Under the pieces are notes generated by a model. It ran no database searches. It had not been told where the DNA came from and worked only from the letters and a program-made list of their open reading frames with translations. From positions 5,022,001 to 5,086,000 of the forward strand of contig NZ_CP107036.1 in assembly GCF_029542085.1 (NCBI RefSeq): a stretch of DNA of 64,000 nt, in the 5' to 3' direction. Shown one piece after another: positions 16,586 to 25,255 of the stretch. This stretch comes from Sphingobacterium sp. ML3W. GTDB lineage: Bacteria > Bacteroidota > Bacteroidia > Sphingobacteriales > Sphingobacteriaceae. The translations under genes and the position numbers were made by a program. Position 1 is the first letter of the stretch. The number at the start of each line of letters is the position of its first letter.

Positions 16586-17623
16586 TTAATAAACAGGAAC
16601 AAAGCTCCAGTTATCATCAAAACGAGTTGTACCATTTAGCCCTGTAGCAACATAACCAGTTGATCCGATTGTGTAAGCAACAGCATCTTGTCTTGCACCA
16701 CCACCAAGGGCTGTATTGTCACTTGTCCAATAGTCGCTGCTGATATTATATTTCACAACTGAACTTGTTGCAGTTCCTTTTAATCCACCAACTAAGAAAC
16801 CACTATTGCCGATAACGAAAGCAGCAGCATTAGAACGAGTCATATCATAACTATATGTGCCATCGTTTCTGTTTAGATCTGCTAATTGTGTCCATTTGCT
16901 ACCATCAAATTTGTAAAAATCTGCTGGGTAACCACCATTGGAAACTCCGCCGCCAACATATGCAGCATTACCCGATACAAATACAAAAGCACCTTTTCTC
17001 TTAGCTGTAAATGGAGCATCAGGAATCGCTTCCCATTTATTTAAATCTGGGTCATATTTGAAAAATTGATTGGTAAAGGAAGTACCATTTGCAATCGTTG
17101 TTTCTCCTGTACCCACATAGGCTTTTCCTCCGATAGTAAATGCAACAGCATTTGCTAATACGATAGGTAAATCAGCAACTTTAGTCCATTGTTTTCCTTT
17201 GTCTGCTGAAGGGTCAAATTTATAGAAATCTTTCAAGAAGTTTGCGCCATCATTACCGCCACCTACATAGCCAAAATCTCCGATAGCAAAAGCAATTGCG
17301 CCACGACGGCCACTACTTTCTACGTTATTATCAGCTAATGGATCTTTTTCGCTCCAGGTGTTAGATGCTGGATCATAAGCATAGGTGTTTTTTAGGTTAA
17401 CAGGCTTGCTACCTGCATTGTTTGATTGACCTGTAGTTACATAAGCGATGTTCTTTATTACAAAACTTGCTGCAGAGGAAGTTTGTGGACCTTTGTAAGC
17501 TGCTTTTTGAAACCACTCAGTAGATTTATCTTCAGTGTTGTCGTCGCTTTTTTTACAAGAAGAGAATGATGTAACTGTAACTACAAAAGCTGACAATACG
17601 AGTAGCCAATTTTTCTTGTTCAT
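16586..17623 (-). CDS. Kelch-repeat lipoprotein
   Basis: The 345-aa protein has a lipoprotein signal ending at a Cys near residue 23 (TSFSSCKK) and five to six kelch units. Each unit carries 'a.aFviG...YvgtG' followed by 'fykyDp....W..v.dlP', the signature of a six-bladed beta-propeller. Kelch propellers bind proteins or sugars; the closest known enzyme type is N-acetylneuraminate epimerase, but nothing here proves that activity. It begins 3 nt after the stop of the DUF4270 gene, so the two form an operon and probably work together at the outer membrane. Confidence 0.85.
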   Translation of the reverse strand: MNKKNWLLVLSAFVVTVTSFSSCKKSDDNTEDKSTEWFQKAAYKGPQTSSAASFVIKNIAYVTTGQSNNAGSKPVNLKNTYAYDPASNTWSEKDPLADNNVESSGRRGAIAFAIGDFGYVGGGNDGANFLKDFYKFDPSADKGKQWTKVADLPIVLANAVAFTIGGKAYVGTGETTIANGTSFTNQFFKYDPDLNKWEAIPDAPFTAKRKGAFVFVSGNAAYVGGGVSNGGYPADFYKFDGSKWTQLADLNRNDGTYSYDMTRSNAAAFVIGNSGFLVGGLKGTATSSVVKYNISSDYWTSDNTALGGGARQDAVAYTIGSTGYVATGLNGTTRFDDNWSFVPVY

Positions 17624-17626
17624 AAA

Positions 17627-19036
17627 TTATTGAAATTTAGTATAAAGGATGTTTAATTTAATTCTTGGATCATTACCATCTTTTGCCAATATCAACCGAT
17701 TCGCTGTACTTGATAGCTGTGGAGGTATTGCTACTGAAGTCCCACCTACAGTTCCAACTGGTACTGGCAATGGGGGTAAAGATAGATATAATGAAGTGTT
17801 TTTATATGCTGTTGTTTTAATTTTATTTAAATAATCAATCAAATTAAAGGTGTATTTACCATTTGCGTCTCCAATTTTAATCAATCGGGCCACTTGCATG
17901 GCGTTTGCAGTCTCTAATGATGCTAAGGCACTAACAGGCGTCCCTTCGCTATTTGCGACCATAAGGACCAAATTACTTGGTTGCTCATAGCCTTCCAGCG
18001 GGTTGTTTTCTGCTTCAATGACAAGTTCCACCTTATTTATTGAAATTGTTGGATCATTGACCAATGATAATAACGTAGGGAACTCAATTTTCGCTACAAC
18101 ACCACTTGAACCTTCCAAGAATGTATTTCCGTCGGTTTTTTCAACATCAATCTGCGGATTTGATAGCGTCATAGATGCAAATTTTGTCGCAGAACGATCT
18201 GTCTCAATTTGGTTATATTGGTATGCTTTGCTGTCGATAGCAAAAAACTGTTTGCCTTTTGTCTTGTTTCCTTCATTGTTTTCAAAAGAATAATGTACCT
18301 GAAGGAAAACGGTATCTTTAAAGCCGATAAGCGCTGTATTGTTATTATCTGGAACAAGCGCTAACCCTTTGAAATATTCTTGAAAACTAGTGTTATTTTG
18401 AATCCTGATATCGCCATCTTTGATCAATCTAAAAAGTTCATTGCTAATGGTACTATTGAATTTAAAGAACAATGAATCTGTTGATTTGACACGTGGGTTA
18501 AAGGAAAGCTCTGCTAATGGCGTGTTTTCATAAGCAAATTTTTTATTGCTGAATATACTGGCTGCAGTCACATAAAATGGTCGTGCAGTCGTTGGCTGTG
18601 TTGGATCAATTGGTGTCAGGGTGATATCTTCCGTAACACGATGAACAGCGATTTTCTGAACTTTGGTTGTATCACCAGCATAGTATTTGTTCGGACTTAG
18701 AACCAAAGACACAGAATCCAATACCGCATCATCTGGAATGGCGGTACTGTTTATTGTACCAATTCCCAAACGCATATAAGAAGTTGATTTGACACTACCA
18801 GTGACAGCATTGCTATTTTTTCCTACAAGAATCGTCCCCGTATTTGAAGTTGGAAGAGGATCCAATTGGTAAGTGGAAACTTTCACGGAAACAGTATCAA
18901 TTGGTACTACGCCAATCGTTTCATCTCTTGAGCTATCCAAAGAAAGTGAAATGTCTTTATTACAACCGACAAAAGCTGCCAACGTAAAAAGTGGAAGTAA
19001 AAATTGTATACTACGTCTCTTAAAGTTTTTGATCAT
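17627..19036 (-). CDS. DUF4270 family lipoprotein
   Basis: The product of about 469 aa has a lipoprotein signal (TLAAFVGC) and a beta-rich body with the DUF4270 features: GNKDISLSL-like start, 'DTVSVKVSTYQLDPL', 'LVGKNSNAVTG' and a C-terminal 'NRLILAKDGNDPRIKLNILY'. The family is found in Bacteroidota cell envelopes and has no fixed function. The ATG at 19036 is chosen because an upstream in-frame TTG at 19057 falls inside a -7 promoter element (19055-19062). A kelch propeller gene follows after 3 nt. Confidence 0.85.
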   Translation of the reverse strand: MIKNFKRRSIQFLLPLFTLAAFVGCNKDISLSLDSSRDETIGVVPIDTVSVKVSTYQLDPLPTSNTGTILVGKNSNAVTGSVKSTSYMRLGIGTINSTAIPDDAVLDSVSLVLSPNKYYAGDTTKVQKIAVHRVTEDITLTPIDPTQPTTARPFYVTAASIFSNKKFAYENTPLAELSFNPRVKSTDSLFFKFNSTISNELFRLIKDGDIRIQNNTSFQEYFKGLALVPDNNNTALIGFKDTVFLQVHYSFENNEGNKTKGKQFFAIDSKAYQYNQIETDRSATKFASMTLSNPQIDVEKTDGNTFLEGSSGVVAKIEFPTLLSLVNDPTISINKVELVIEAENNPLEGYEQPSNLVLMVANSEGTPVSALASLETANAMQVARLIKIGDANGKYTFNLIDYLNKIKTTAYKNTSLYLSLPPLPVPVGTVGGTSVAIPPQLSSTANRLILAKDGNDPRIKLNILYTKFQ

Positions 19037-19054
19037 ATTAATTTTTGAATAGTG

Positions 19055-19062
19055 CAAAAGTA
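19055..19062 (-). promoter_or_regulatory. Putative -7 box for the DUF4270/kelch operon
   Basis: Reads TACTTTTG on the minus strand, 18 nt before the ATG at 19036. A well-spaced TTG is not evident. Its main use is to exclude the TTG start at 19057. Confidence 0.45.
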
Positions 19063-19155
19063 ATCAATGCTTACTGTTAATCAGTGTTATATTTTGTTAA
19101 ATATGGTTAATTACCACAGCGATTGCAAATCTAGTAATTTAAATTTGTTTTCATT

Positions 19156-20589
19156 ATGGGTAGAAGATTTAAATTGCTGATCAGCTTGATCGTTTTAATA
19201 GGCACAGGAATCACCATTGTGCTGGGCATCTGGCTTTACGGAAGTTATACCAATCGGCGGGATCTTTTTCTGTCTACGGCTGAGCGGTCGCTCTTTAATG
19301 CGGTGCAGGAGGTATACCAGGCAGAAAATGGTGATCAACGATTGGATGGGCCTGAGACCGAAAGAGATCAGCTTCTCAATGACGTGAAAAAAGAACTTCT
19401 ACCTGCGGTACCGGAGACGGAGCTTGATCAGGCTTTGCAAAGGGTACGCGCCCGCCAGCCGCGCAAAGAACATGCTTTTCGTGGCGATCCTGATCGAAAA
19501 GGTAAAATGTATTCCAAAGATCGTGATCATCAGAATGCCATTATTCCACCCTTTTTGTTCCGTGATTTTGAAATGAACAAAACGAATCTAGACCAGATCG
19601 ACAATAAATTCAAGGAATCACTGAGCAATAAAAGCATTTCCGTACCCTATGAACTAAGTATCGTAAGCATTCCACGTGAACAGGTGAAGGATGTACGTCG
19701 CGAATATCGGGAAAAGAACCTGGCCTGGACCAGACCGATGATGGTCAATCCCCTAAAGAATGAATTCCTCGTTGTCAAATTTCAGGAGGATTGGAAATAT
19801 CTGCTGTACAGCTTGAGCTGGCAATTACTGATTTCGCTGCTGTTGATTGGGCTTTTGTTAGGAACCTTCTTTTATCTGATGAAAACCATTTTTAACCAGA
19901 ATAAAATGGCCGAGCTCCGAAAGAACTTTGTTGACAATATGACCCATGAACTGAAAACTCCAGTATCCACAGTGATGGCAGCGATTGAAGCCATACAATT
20001 ATACGGGGTGCGGGAAGATAAGGTAAAGATGGACCGTTACCTTGATATTTCAAAAAAGGAACTTGAACACCTCTCCGGCATGATTGAAAAAGTCTTGCAG
20101 ATGGATATTGACGCCTCTCGGGGAATTGTATTGCAACGGTCGGATTTTGATATTGTCGCGATGGTGGCAAGTGCGATTGAAGTGGCTCAGCTCAATAAAA
20201 CAAAAATAGTCGAGGTGGAGCTCTTTGCTGATCCTGGATCGATCCTGATCAAAGGAGATGAGTCCCATCTGAAAAATGTTATCAATAATCTATTGGAGAA
20301 TGCCATTAAATATGCTGGACCGCATGTTAAGATTAAAGTTGAAATAAAAGGGGCTAAGGAACATGTTCAGATCCATATTACGGATAATGGCAAAGGTATT
20401 GCAGCAGAATACCATCAGCAGATCTTCGATATGTTTTTTAGGGTACCTTCGGGCAATCTACATGATGTGAAAGGTTTTGGACTGGGGCTTGCTTATGTCA
20501 AGCAGGTTGTAAAACGCCATGAGGGCAAGATCAGTGTAGAGAGTGAGCTGGAAAAAGGGAGTATTTTTATGATCAGGTTACCATATTAA
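19156..20589 (+). CDS. Sensor histidine kinase
   Basis: The 477-aa protein has transmembrane segments at about 8-29 and 218-242, enclosing a periplasmic sensor of about 185 residues that is unusually rich in Arg/Asp/Lys. A HisKA domain follows with His264 in NMTHELKTP, then an ATPase domain with the N-box NVINNLLENAIKYA, a DNGKGI box and GFGLGLAYV. The layout is like Bacteroides RprX. It autophosphorylates and passes phosphate to the response regulator encoded 66 nt downstream. A TAAATTTG box at 19140-19147, only 8 nt before the ATG, suggests an almost leaderless transcript. Confidence 0.92.
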   Translation: MGRRFKLLISLIVLIGTGITIVLGIWLYGSYTNRRDLFLSTAERSLFNAVQEVYQAENGDQRLDGPETERDQLLNDVKKELLPAVPETELDQALQRVRARQPRKEHAFRGDPDRKGKMYSKDRDHQNAIIPPFLFRDFEMNKTNLDQIDNKFKESLSNKSISVPYELSIVSIPREQVKDVRREYREKNLAWTRPMMVNPLKNEFLVVKFQEDWKYLLYSLSWQLLISLLLIGLLLGTFFYLMKTIFNQNKMAELRKNFVDNMTHELKTPVSTVMAAIEAIQLYGVREDKVKMDRYLDISKKELEHLSGMIEKVLQMDIDASRGIVLQRSDFDIVAMVASAIEVAQLNKTKIVEVELFADPGSILIKGDESHLKNVINNLLENAIKYAGPHVKIKVEIKGAKEHVQIHITDNGKGIAAEYHQQIFDMFFRVPSGNLHDVKGFGLGLAYVKQVVKRHEGKISVESELEKGSIFMIRLPY

Positions 20590-20655
20590 CCTAAAGAAAG
20601 CGACCTTCAACATAACGTTAGTATAGAAAAACATTATTATTGAACAACAGGAATT

Positions 20656-21330
20656 ATGATTAATATTTTATACGTAGAAGACGAACCGAGTCTGGCGATG
20701 ATTGTTGCAGATAGTTTGGAGGCCAATGGCTTTCAGGTTGTACACTGTAACAATGGGGAGGAGGCCTTGGAATCTTTTAGCATAGCGAAACCGGATATTA
20801 TGGTCGTAGATGTGATGATGCCTGTCATGGATGGGTTTACCTTGGCGGCAAAAATCCGTGAGATGGATACCTTGCTTCCCATTATCTTCTTAACAGCTAA
20901 AGTGCAGACAGAAGATGTGGTCCGGGGATTTCGTCTCGGGGGAGATGACTATGTCAAAAAACCGTTTAAAATCGAAGAATTGGTCGTAAGGATAGAGTCC
21001 TTGTTAAAGAATAGTCCCAAGATGCTGTTTGGACAGAAACTGATGATCGGTGATTATACACTGGACAGTTTGAAGCACCAGCTGATTTATCAGGAGGAAA
21101 TGCTCAAGTTGTCTTTTCGTGAAAGTGAGCTCCTCCGTAAACTCTACGAACAGAAGGACAAGGTAATCCCTAGAGAAGAGATCATGCGTGCTTATTGGAG
21201 CCATGATAAGTACTTTACAGGACGAAGCCTAGATGTATTTATTAGTCGTATTCGAAAGTATTTAAGTCAGGACCCAAGGATCAAAATTACCAATATACGG
21301 GGGGTCGGATATATGCTTACAGTGGATTGA
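20656..21330 (+). CDS. OmpR-type response regulator
   Basis: The 224-aa protein has a receiver domain with acidic EDE at 8-10, phospho-acceptor Asp52 (VVDVMMP), Thr in LTAK and Lys in DDYVKKPF. A winged-helix DNA-binding domain of the OmpR class follows, ending in RGVGYML. It pairs with the kinase just upstream and resembles RprY of Bacteroides. Its targets are unknown; the convergent outer-membrane barrel gene downstream is a possible but unproven one. Confidence 0.93.
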   Translation: MINILYVEDEPSLAMIVADSLEANGFQVVHCNNGEEALESFSIAKPDIMVVDVMMPVMDGFTLAAKIREMDTLLPIIFLTAKVQTEDVVRGFRLGGDDYVKKPFKIEELVVRIESLLKNSPKMLFGQKLMIGDYTLDSLKHQLIYQEEMLKLSFRESELLRKLYEQKDKVIPREEIMRAYWSHDKYFTGRSLDVFISRIRKYLSQDPRIKITNIRGVGYMLTVD

Positions 21331-21355
21331 TAACAGCGTTCCACGTGGAGATTTT

Positions 21356-24097
21356 TTATTCTTTTCGCATTCGATTAGCCTTCCCGCCCATACCCCGTAT
21401 ATGATAGGTGAAACTTAAGATTGCATATCGGGTAATTGCATTGGATTGGGATACGCGTACCCAAAGGTCATTGACCTGTTGATTGATGTTTTTATTGTCA
21501 TTAAAAATATCAAAAACCGTTAAATTGATCTCTGCATTTCTCTTTTTGAACAGCTTCTTGCCGACGGAAACATTCCACAATAAACTTGTCGTACTGGGCG
21601 CGTTAAGAATACTTCCGTTGTACAGGTAATTGAAAGTCGAATTTAACGTCCAGCTGTGTAATAACGTCAATGCGATGGAATTGCTGATGGTATGTTTATA
21701 AACAGAATAATTGGATTTTTCAGTTGCCGAATTTTTTGAATACGATAAATTCCCATTATAATCCAATCCGATGATCAGCTCCTTGCTGAAGGCTGTGTTC
21801 ACGCCGACGCGTTGATTTATACCGTATGTCTTTGCATTAACTTTCTCTAGATTCAACAAGGTAAAGTTCTGATTGAAATATAGATTATTATTCAGGTTGA
21901 CATTGAGTTTTAAAGGTTCGATGCGATAACCGAGACTATTATGCCACTTTAAATTGTAGACCCCGTCAAAATTTTCCGGTTTGATATATTGGCCTCCTGG
22001 TCCCAGTATGACATCATTCTCAATGGTAAATGCCGAATCAGTTGTAAAGATCGTGTTTGAAATCTTGTTCTGAATAAAATCGGCTGTAAAGTCTGATGTA
22101 AAGCTCCGGCCAGAAGCCTTATTGATAGACCTAAACTGCATGACCAGGTTATGATCATATTCCTGTTTTAGGTTCGGGTTGCCCGAAGTAATGCGTAGTG
22201 GGTTCTGATTATCGATAAAATCCTGTAGCTGCTCAATGGCAGGTGTATTCGTTTTGGCATTATAGCGCAACTCAATACGTGTTTCCTTGTTGAAATTATA
22301 CTGGAAATTCAAGTTTGGCAGCAGGCTATTGAAATGGCTCTTTGTTTTTAATTTGTTCGGAAATAGCTTGTCATTTGTCTGATTGGCGGTCTGGTAATCC
22401 AATCCAATTTGAAACCGTATGCTATCTTTTTTATTGAATAAATAGGATACCCCAGCACTATGGTAAACGAAGTCATTGCGAAATTCATTCGAAAGGCGGT
22501 TTTTCAACTCCCCCAATTGTTCGGTTTCCGCCAGAAATTCATACGTTTTACGGTCAGAGTAGCGCGCCGTATTTCGGAAGGTGTAATTACCTTGCAGACG
22601 CGAGTATTTATTCAGCATCTCCGTATAGGCAATTTTTGAGCGAAAGCCATTATTGTCACCATTTGAGTAATTACGATTGTTTGCGGTGTCAATTCGACTA
22701 AACTCCCCATTTCTATAATAGGTATTCAAGGCATAGTTCGCAGCATCCCCCTTGTTCGTGCTGAAAGAACCATTAAAATTGACGCTAATAGTTCGTCCCG
22801 GTTTGTTTAGCCTGCGCATATAAGTCAGATCCCCACCCCAGTTGAAATTTTCGCCAAAAATACTGTTGTTCCTGTCGGATTGGTTGAGCATTTCGCTCAG
22901 GTTTAATAAGGTACTGCCCAGCGAGCTGCTATGCCTATTATTGCTCTGGTAGGAGAAATTGGGCTGTATGTCCAGCTTTTGAATAGAATCTATTTTCCAG
23001 TTCGCCCGCAGGGAGAAGGCGTGATTATTTGTGTAGGTGCTGCCAGATTGCTGTTGATTGTTGATCTGGTTGGCTCTATTGCCTGCAGTGTATTCCGTTT
23101 TGTTTTGGCTGATGGTATTATTGTCGGTATAGTTGTAGGTGTAATTGGCGTTGAAATCCATCCGGTCCGCAAAAAAACGGTCGAGATAGTTAAATCCAGC
23201 ATTGAAACGTGTTGTGACGCCCTGTCCTGTACGCCCACGTGTGTTGCCTCGTGGCGCAAAACCATTGGGCTGATTGACGTTATTGGTATTGATATCAATG
23301 GAATATTGACGCTTTGGATTCATTTTGGTAACCTGCGTATTGATCGCATACTTCTCATCCGGACCAGCTCCGCCACTGATTTTGCCAAAATATGATTTCC
23401 TTTTATCCGGTTTGGTGACAATATTAATCACTTTCATGCGCTTGCCATCATCAAATCCACTGAATTTCGCTTGTTCGGTTTTGTCATCAATAAGCTGCAC
23501 TTTGGAAATGACATCCGCGGGTAAGTTTTTAAGGGCCACTTTTGGATCAGTGCTAAAAAACTCACGACCATCAATGATAATCTTACTTACGGCTTCTCCT
23601 TGCGCCTTTACATTACCATCTTCGTCAATTTCTACACCTGGGATCTGTTTGACCAGTTCGTCAGCATCTGCAAAATCAGGTGTAACATATTTTTTGGCAT
23701 CAAATTCTAACGTATCGCCCCTTACCTGTACGCTCGTCGGTGAGATGCTGATTTCGTCCAGCACGATCTCCGAGCTGTTGAGCTTAAAGTTGATCTCGAC
23801 AGTTTTACCTGCTAATTTGATCTTCCGAATATCTGCCGTATAGCCCATTGGCTGTACCGAAATCAGATAATCACCATTGGGAAGTGCGACACTGGTAAAC
23901 TTGCCCAAGATATCCGTTGGTGTTTGCAGTTTACTGGAGTCTTTTAAGGCAATGATCGTAATACTGGCTCCCGAAATTGGTTTTGAACCGTTGCTGTCCA
24001 TGAGCTTCCCTGAAATATATTGCTGGGCAAAAGCATTGATCTTTAACAGCATTAAACTAAGCGAGAGGATAACGATTGTCCAGGTCTTGATTTTCAT
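21356..24097 (-). CDS. Outer-membrane beta-barrel protein, TonB-receptor-like
   Basis: The 913-aa protein has a signal peptide ending near INAFAQ, a carboxypeptidase-regulatory-like beta-sandwich (about 26-110, ISGKLMDSNGSKPISGA), a plug-like region with VKQIPGVEIDEDGNVKAQG and IIDGREFF, and a long barrel of the OMP_b-brl_3 type. Arg/Asn/Gln-rich loops occupy 265-500. Such proteins resemble TonB-dependent receptors but often lack a clear TonB box, and their substrates are unknown. The gene is divergent from a tetR gene, which may control it, and convergent with the response regulator. Confidence 0.87.
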   Translation of the reverse strand: MKIKTWTIVILSLSLMLLKINAFAQQYISGKLMDSNGSKPISGASITIIALKDSSKLQTPTDILGKFTSVALPNGDYLISVQPMGYTADIRKIKLAGKTVEINFKLNSSEIVLDEISISPTSVQVRGDTLEFDAKKYVTPDFADADELVKQIPGVEIDEDGNVKAQGEAVSKIIIDGREFFSTDPKVALKNLPADVISKVQLIDDKTEQAKFSGFDDGKRMKVINIVTKPDKRKSYFGKISGGAGPDEKYAINTQVTKMNPKRQYSIDINTNNVNQPNGFAPRGNTRGRTGQGVTTRFNAGFNYLDRFFADRMDFNANYTYNYTDNNTISQNKTEYTAGNRANQINNQQQSGSTYTNNHAFSLRANWKIDSIQKLDIQPNFSYQSNNRHSSSLGSTLLNLSEMLNQSDRNNSIFGENFNWGGDLTYMRRLNKPGRTISVNFNGSFSTNKGDAANYALNTYYRNGEFSRIDTANNRNYSNGDNNGFRSKIAYTEMLNKYSRLQGNYTFRNTARYSDRKTYEFLAETEQLGELKNRLSNEFRNDFVYHSAGVSYLFNKKDSIRFQIGLDYQTANQTNDKLFPNKLKTKSHFNSLLPNLNFQYNFNKETRIELRYNAKTNTPAIEQLQDFIDNQNPLRITSGNPNLKQEYDHNLVMQFRSINKASGRSFTSDFTADFIQNKISNTIFTTDSAFTIENDVILGPGGQYIKPENFDGVYNLKWHNSLGYRIEPLKLNVNLNNNLYFNQNFTLLNLEKVNAKTYGINQRVGVNTAFSKELIIGLDYNGNLSYSKNSATEKSNYSVYKHTISNSIALTLLHSWTLNSTFNYLYNGSILNAPSTTSLLWNVSVGKKLFKKRNAEINLTVFDIFNDNKNINQQVNDLWVRVSQSNAITRYAILSFTYHIRGMGGKANRMRKE

Positions 24098-24210
24098 TGG
24101 TTGATGATGTCTGCGTGGTTTTAGGCGCTGTTGTTGGTTCTATTTTTTTATTTGTCAAATTTATGCGACTATTTGATACGAATTACTATCATTTTAGTTA
24201 CAATAATCCT

Positions 24211-24265
24211 AACTGAACGGAAAGATTAGATATATTTGCAGTAGAATTAGAAATCAACTGAACGG
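24211..24265. promoter_or_regulatory. Duplicated 10-mer around the tetR -7 box
   Basis: AACTGAACGG occurs at 24211-24220 and again at 24256-24265, on either side of TATATTTG (24231-24238), which fits a -7 box for the tetR gene at 24274. Direct repeats flanking a promoter could be operator sites for autoregulation. The link to TetR binding is an inference. Confidence 0.4.
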
Positions 24266-24273
24266 CATAGTAT

Positions 24274-24816
24274 ATGAAAGAAAGTGTTTTGAGTAGAAAA
24301 GAGCGTATTATGAAAGAAGCATTACTGCTTTTTTCAGACCAGGGCTATACCAATACGTCTACCAAAACAATAGCGCAGAACGCTGGCGTTTCTGAGGCTT
24401 TGATATTCAAACATTTTGGTAACAAAGATGCACTCTTGGTCTATTTGATCAAATCCGGATATCGCAAGGTCCTGACCCATCACCGTGGGATGATGACCTA
24501 TCGTGAGCCCAAAGACTTCTTACGTACCATGATCAATCTTCCCAATAAGTTGGTCAGTGCTGAACCGATATTCTGGAAATTGCAGGAACGACTGTCACAT
24601 CATCCCTTTTCCAAACAACAACATGAGCAGTTTATGAAACCAGTGCAGCCGATTATCCATCGTGCTTTTGAGGAACTGGGTTATGAAAATCCTGAATTGG
24701 AAACGCAGTTTCTCCTCTTGATCATTGATTCATTTTGGAAAAAGGAAGCTATTGGCGAATTGGAGCATGTCATGGAATTGACCCTGTTTCTGGAGAAAAA
24801 GTATAATTTGATTTAG
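24274..24816 (+). CDS. TetR family transcriptional regulator
   Basis: The 180-aa protein has a TetR N-terminal HTH (RKERIMKEALLLFSDQGYTN, then TIAQNAGVSEALIFKHFGNKDAL) and an all-helical ligand-binding C-terminal half without recognisable specificity. It is divergent from the large outer-membrane barrel gene, and the 176-nt gap between them contains a repeated 10-mer that could be its operator. Typical members repress neighbouring transport or envelope genes. Confidence 0.9.
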   Translation: MKESVLSRKERIMKEALLLFSDQGYTNTSTKTIAQNAGVSEALIFKHFGNKDALLVYLIKSGYRKVLTHHRGMMTYREPKDFLRTMINLPNKLVSAEPIFWKLQERLSHHPFSKQQHEQFMKPVQPIIHRAFEELGYENPELETQFLLLIIDSFWKKEAIGELEHVMELTLFLEKKYNLI

Positions 24817-24820
24817 ATTA

Positions 24821-24862
24821 TAGTATTGAGTATCTAGTATTGAGTATCTAGTATTTAGATTC
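24821..24862. repeat. 14-nt tandem repeat, three units
   Basis: Two identical units TAGTATTGAGTATC (24821-24834, 24835-24848) are followed by a decayed third, TAGTATTTAGATTC. The word TAGTATTGAG also appears at 14788-14797 and, inverted, around 6730-6750. Confidence 0.75.
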
Positions 24863-24871
24863 TGGCTGTTC

Positions 24872-25004
24872 AAGCTTATTGCAGGTACTTAGCTTGTTTT
24901 TACTCTCGGTTATTTTTTGTTTGCTTAAGCTTACAGCTGATACTTCGTTTGTTTTTACTCTTGGGTATTTTAGGCTTGCTTAAGCTTATTGCAGATACCT
25001 AGCT
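24872..25004. repeat. 55-nt tandem repeat, 2.4 units
   Basis: Units begin with AAGCTTA at 24872, 24927 and 24982 (exact period 55). Shared blocks are GTTTGTTTTTACTC or GCTTGTTTTTACTC in the middle and TTGCTT at the unit ends. The units differ by substitutions, so the array is not recent. Confidence 0.7.
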
Positions 25005-25255
25005 CTAACTGGCGTTCATTAGCTAATCAAATCCATCACCAGATTCATCCCGAAGACGGTTCCCGGCAAAATCAACGATAGACAATAGGTACATCCCGCA
25101 GTACTTCTCAGGTATTGTATCCTTATATTCCCCTTTGTTGCGCTTGAAATGCGTCTTGTTGCATGTTTTAATAAAATTGTTGCAAAAACAATTTCATATT
25201 ATCCAAAATAATAACGTTATTAGTATTCTATTTAAGACATTATACAAACTAATTT

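Larger units (their letters stand above)
24817..25255. other. Non-coding spacer with tandem repeats
   Basis: The left half is made of two tandem arrays, listed separately. The right half (25005-25255) is AT-rich, without a gene that I can support, and must contain the GH3 promoter. Confidence 0.6.

Noticed and set aside
21340..21349. TCCACGTGGA palindrome as a terminator between the response regulator and the barrel gene
   Set aside because: A 10-nt perfect palindrome with no loop cannot form a stable hairpin; at most a binding site.
22931..23843. Long plus-strand frames opposite the outer-membrane barrel gene (154 and 172 codons)
   Set aside because: They are mirror frames of a gene with clear plug and barrel motifs and have no domain signature themselves.
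24872..25004. CRISPR array
   Set aside because: The repeats are contiguous with a 55-nt period and have no unique spacers or cas genes nearby.
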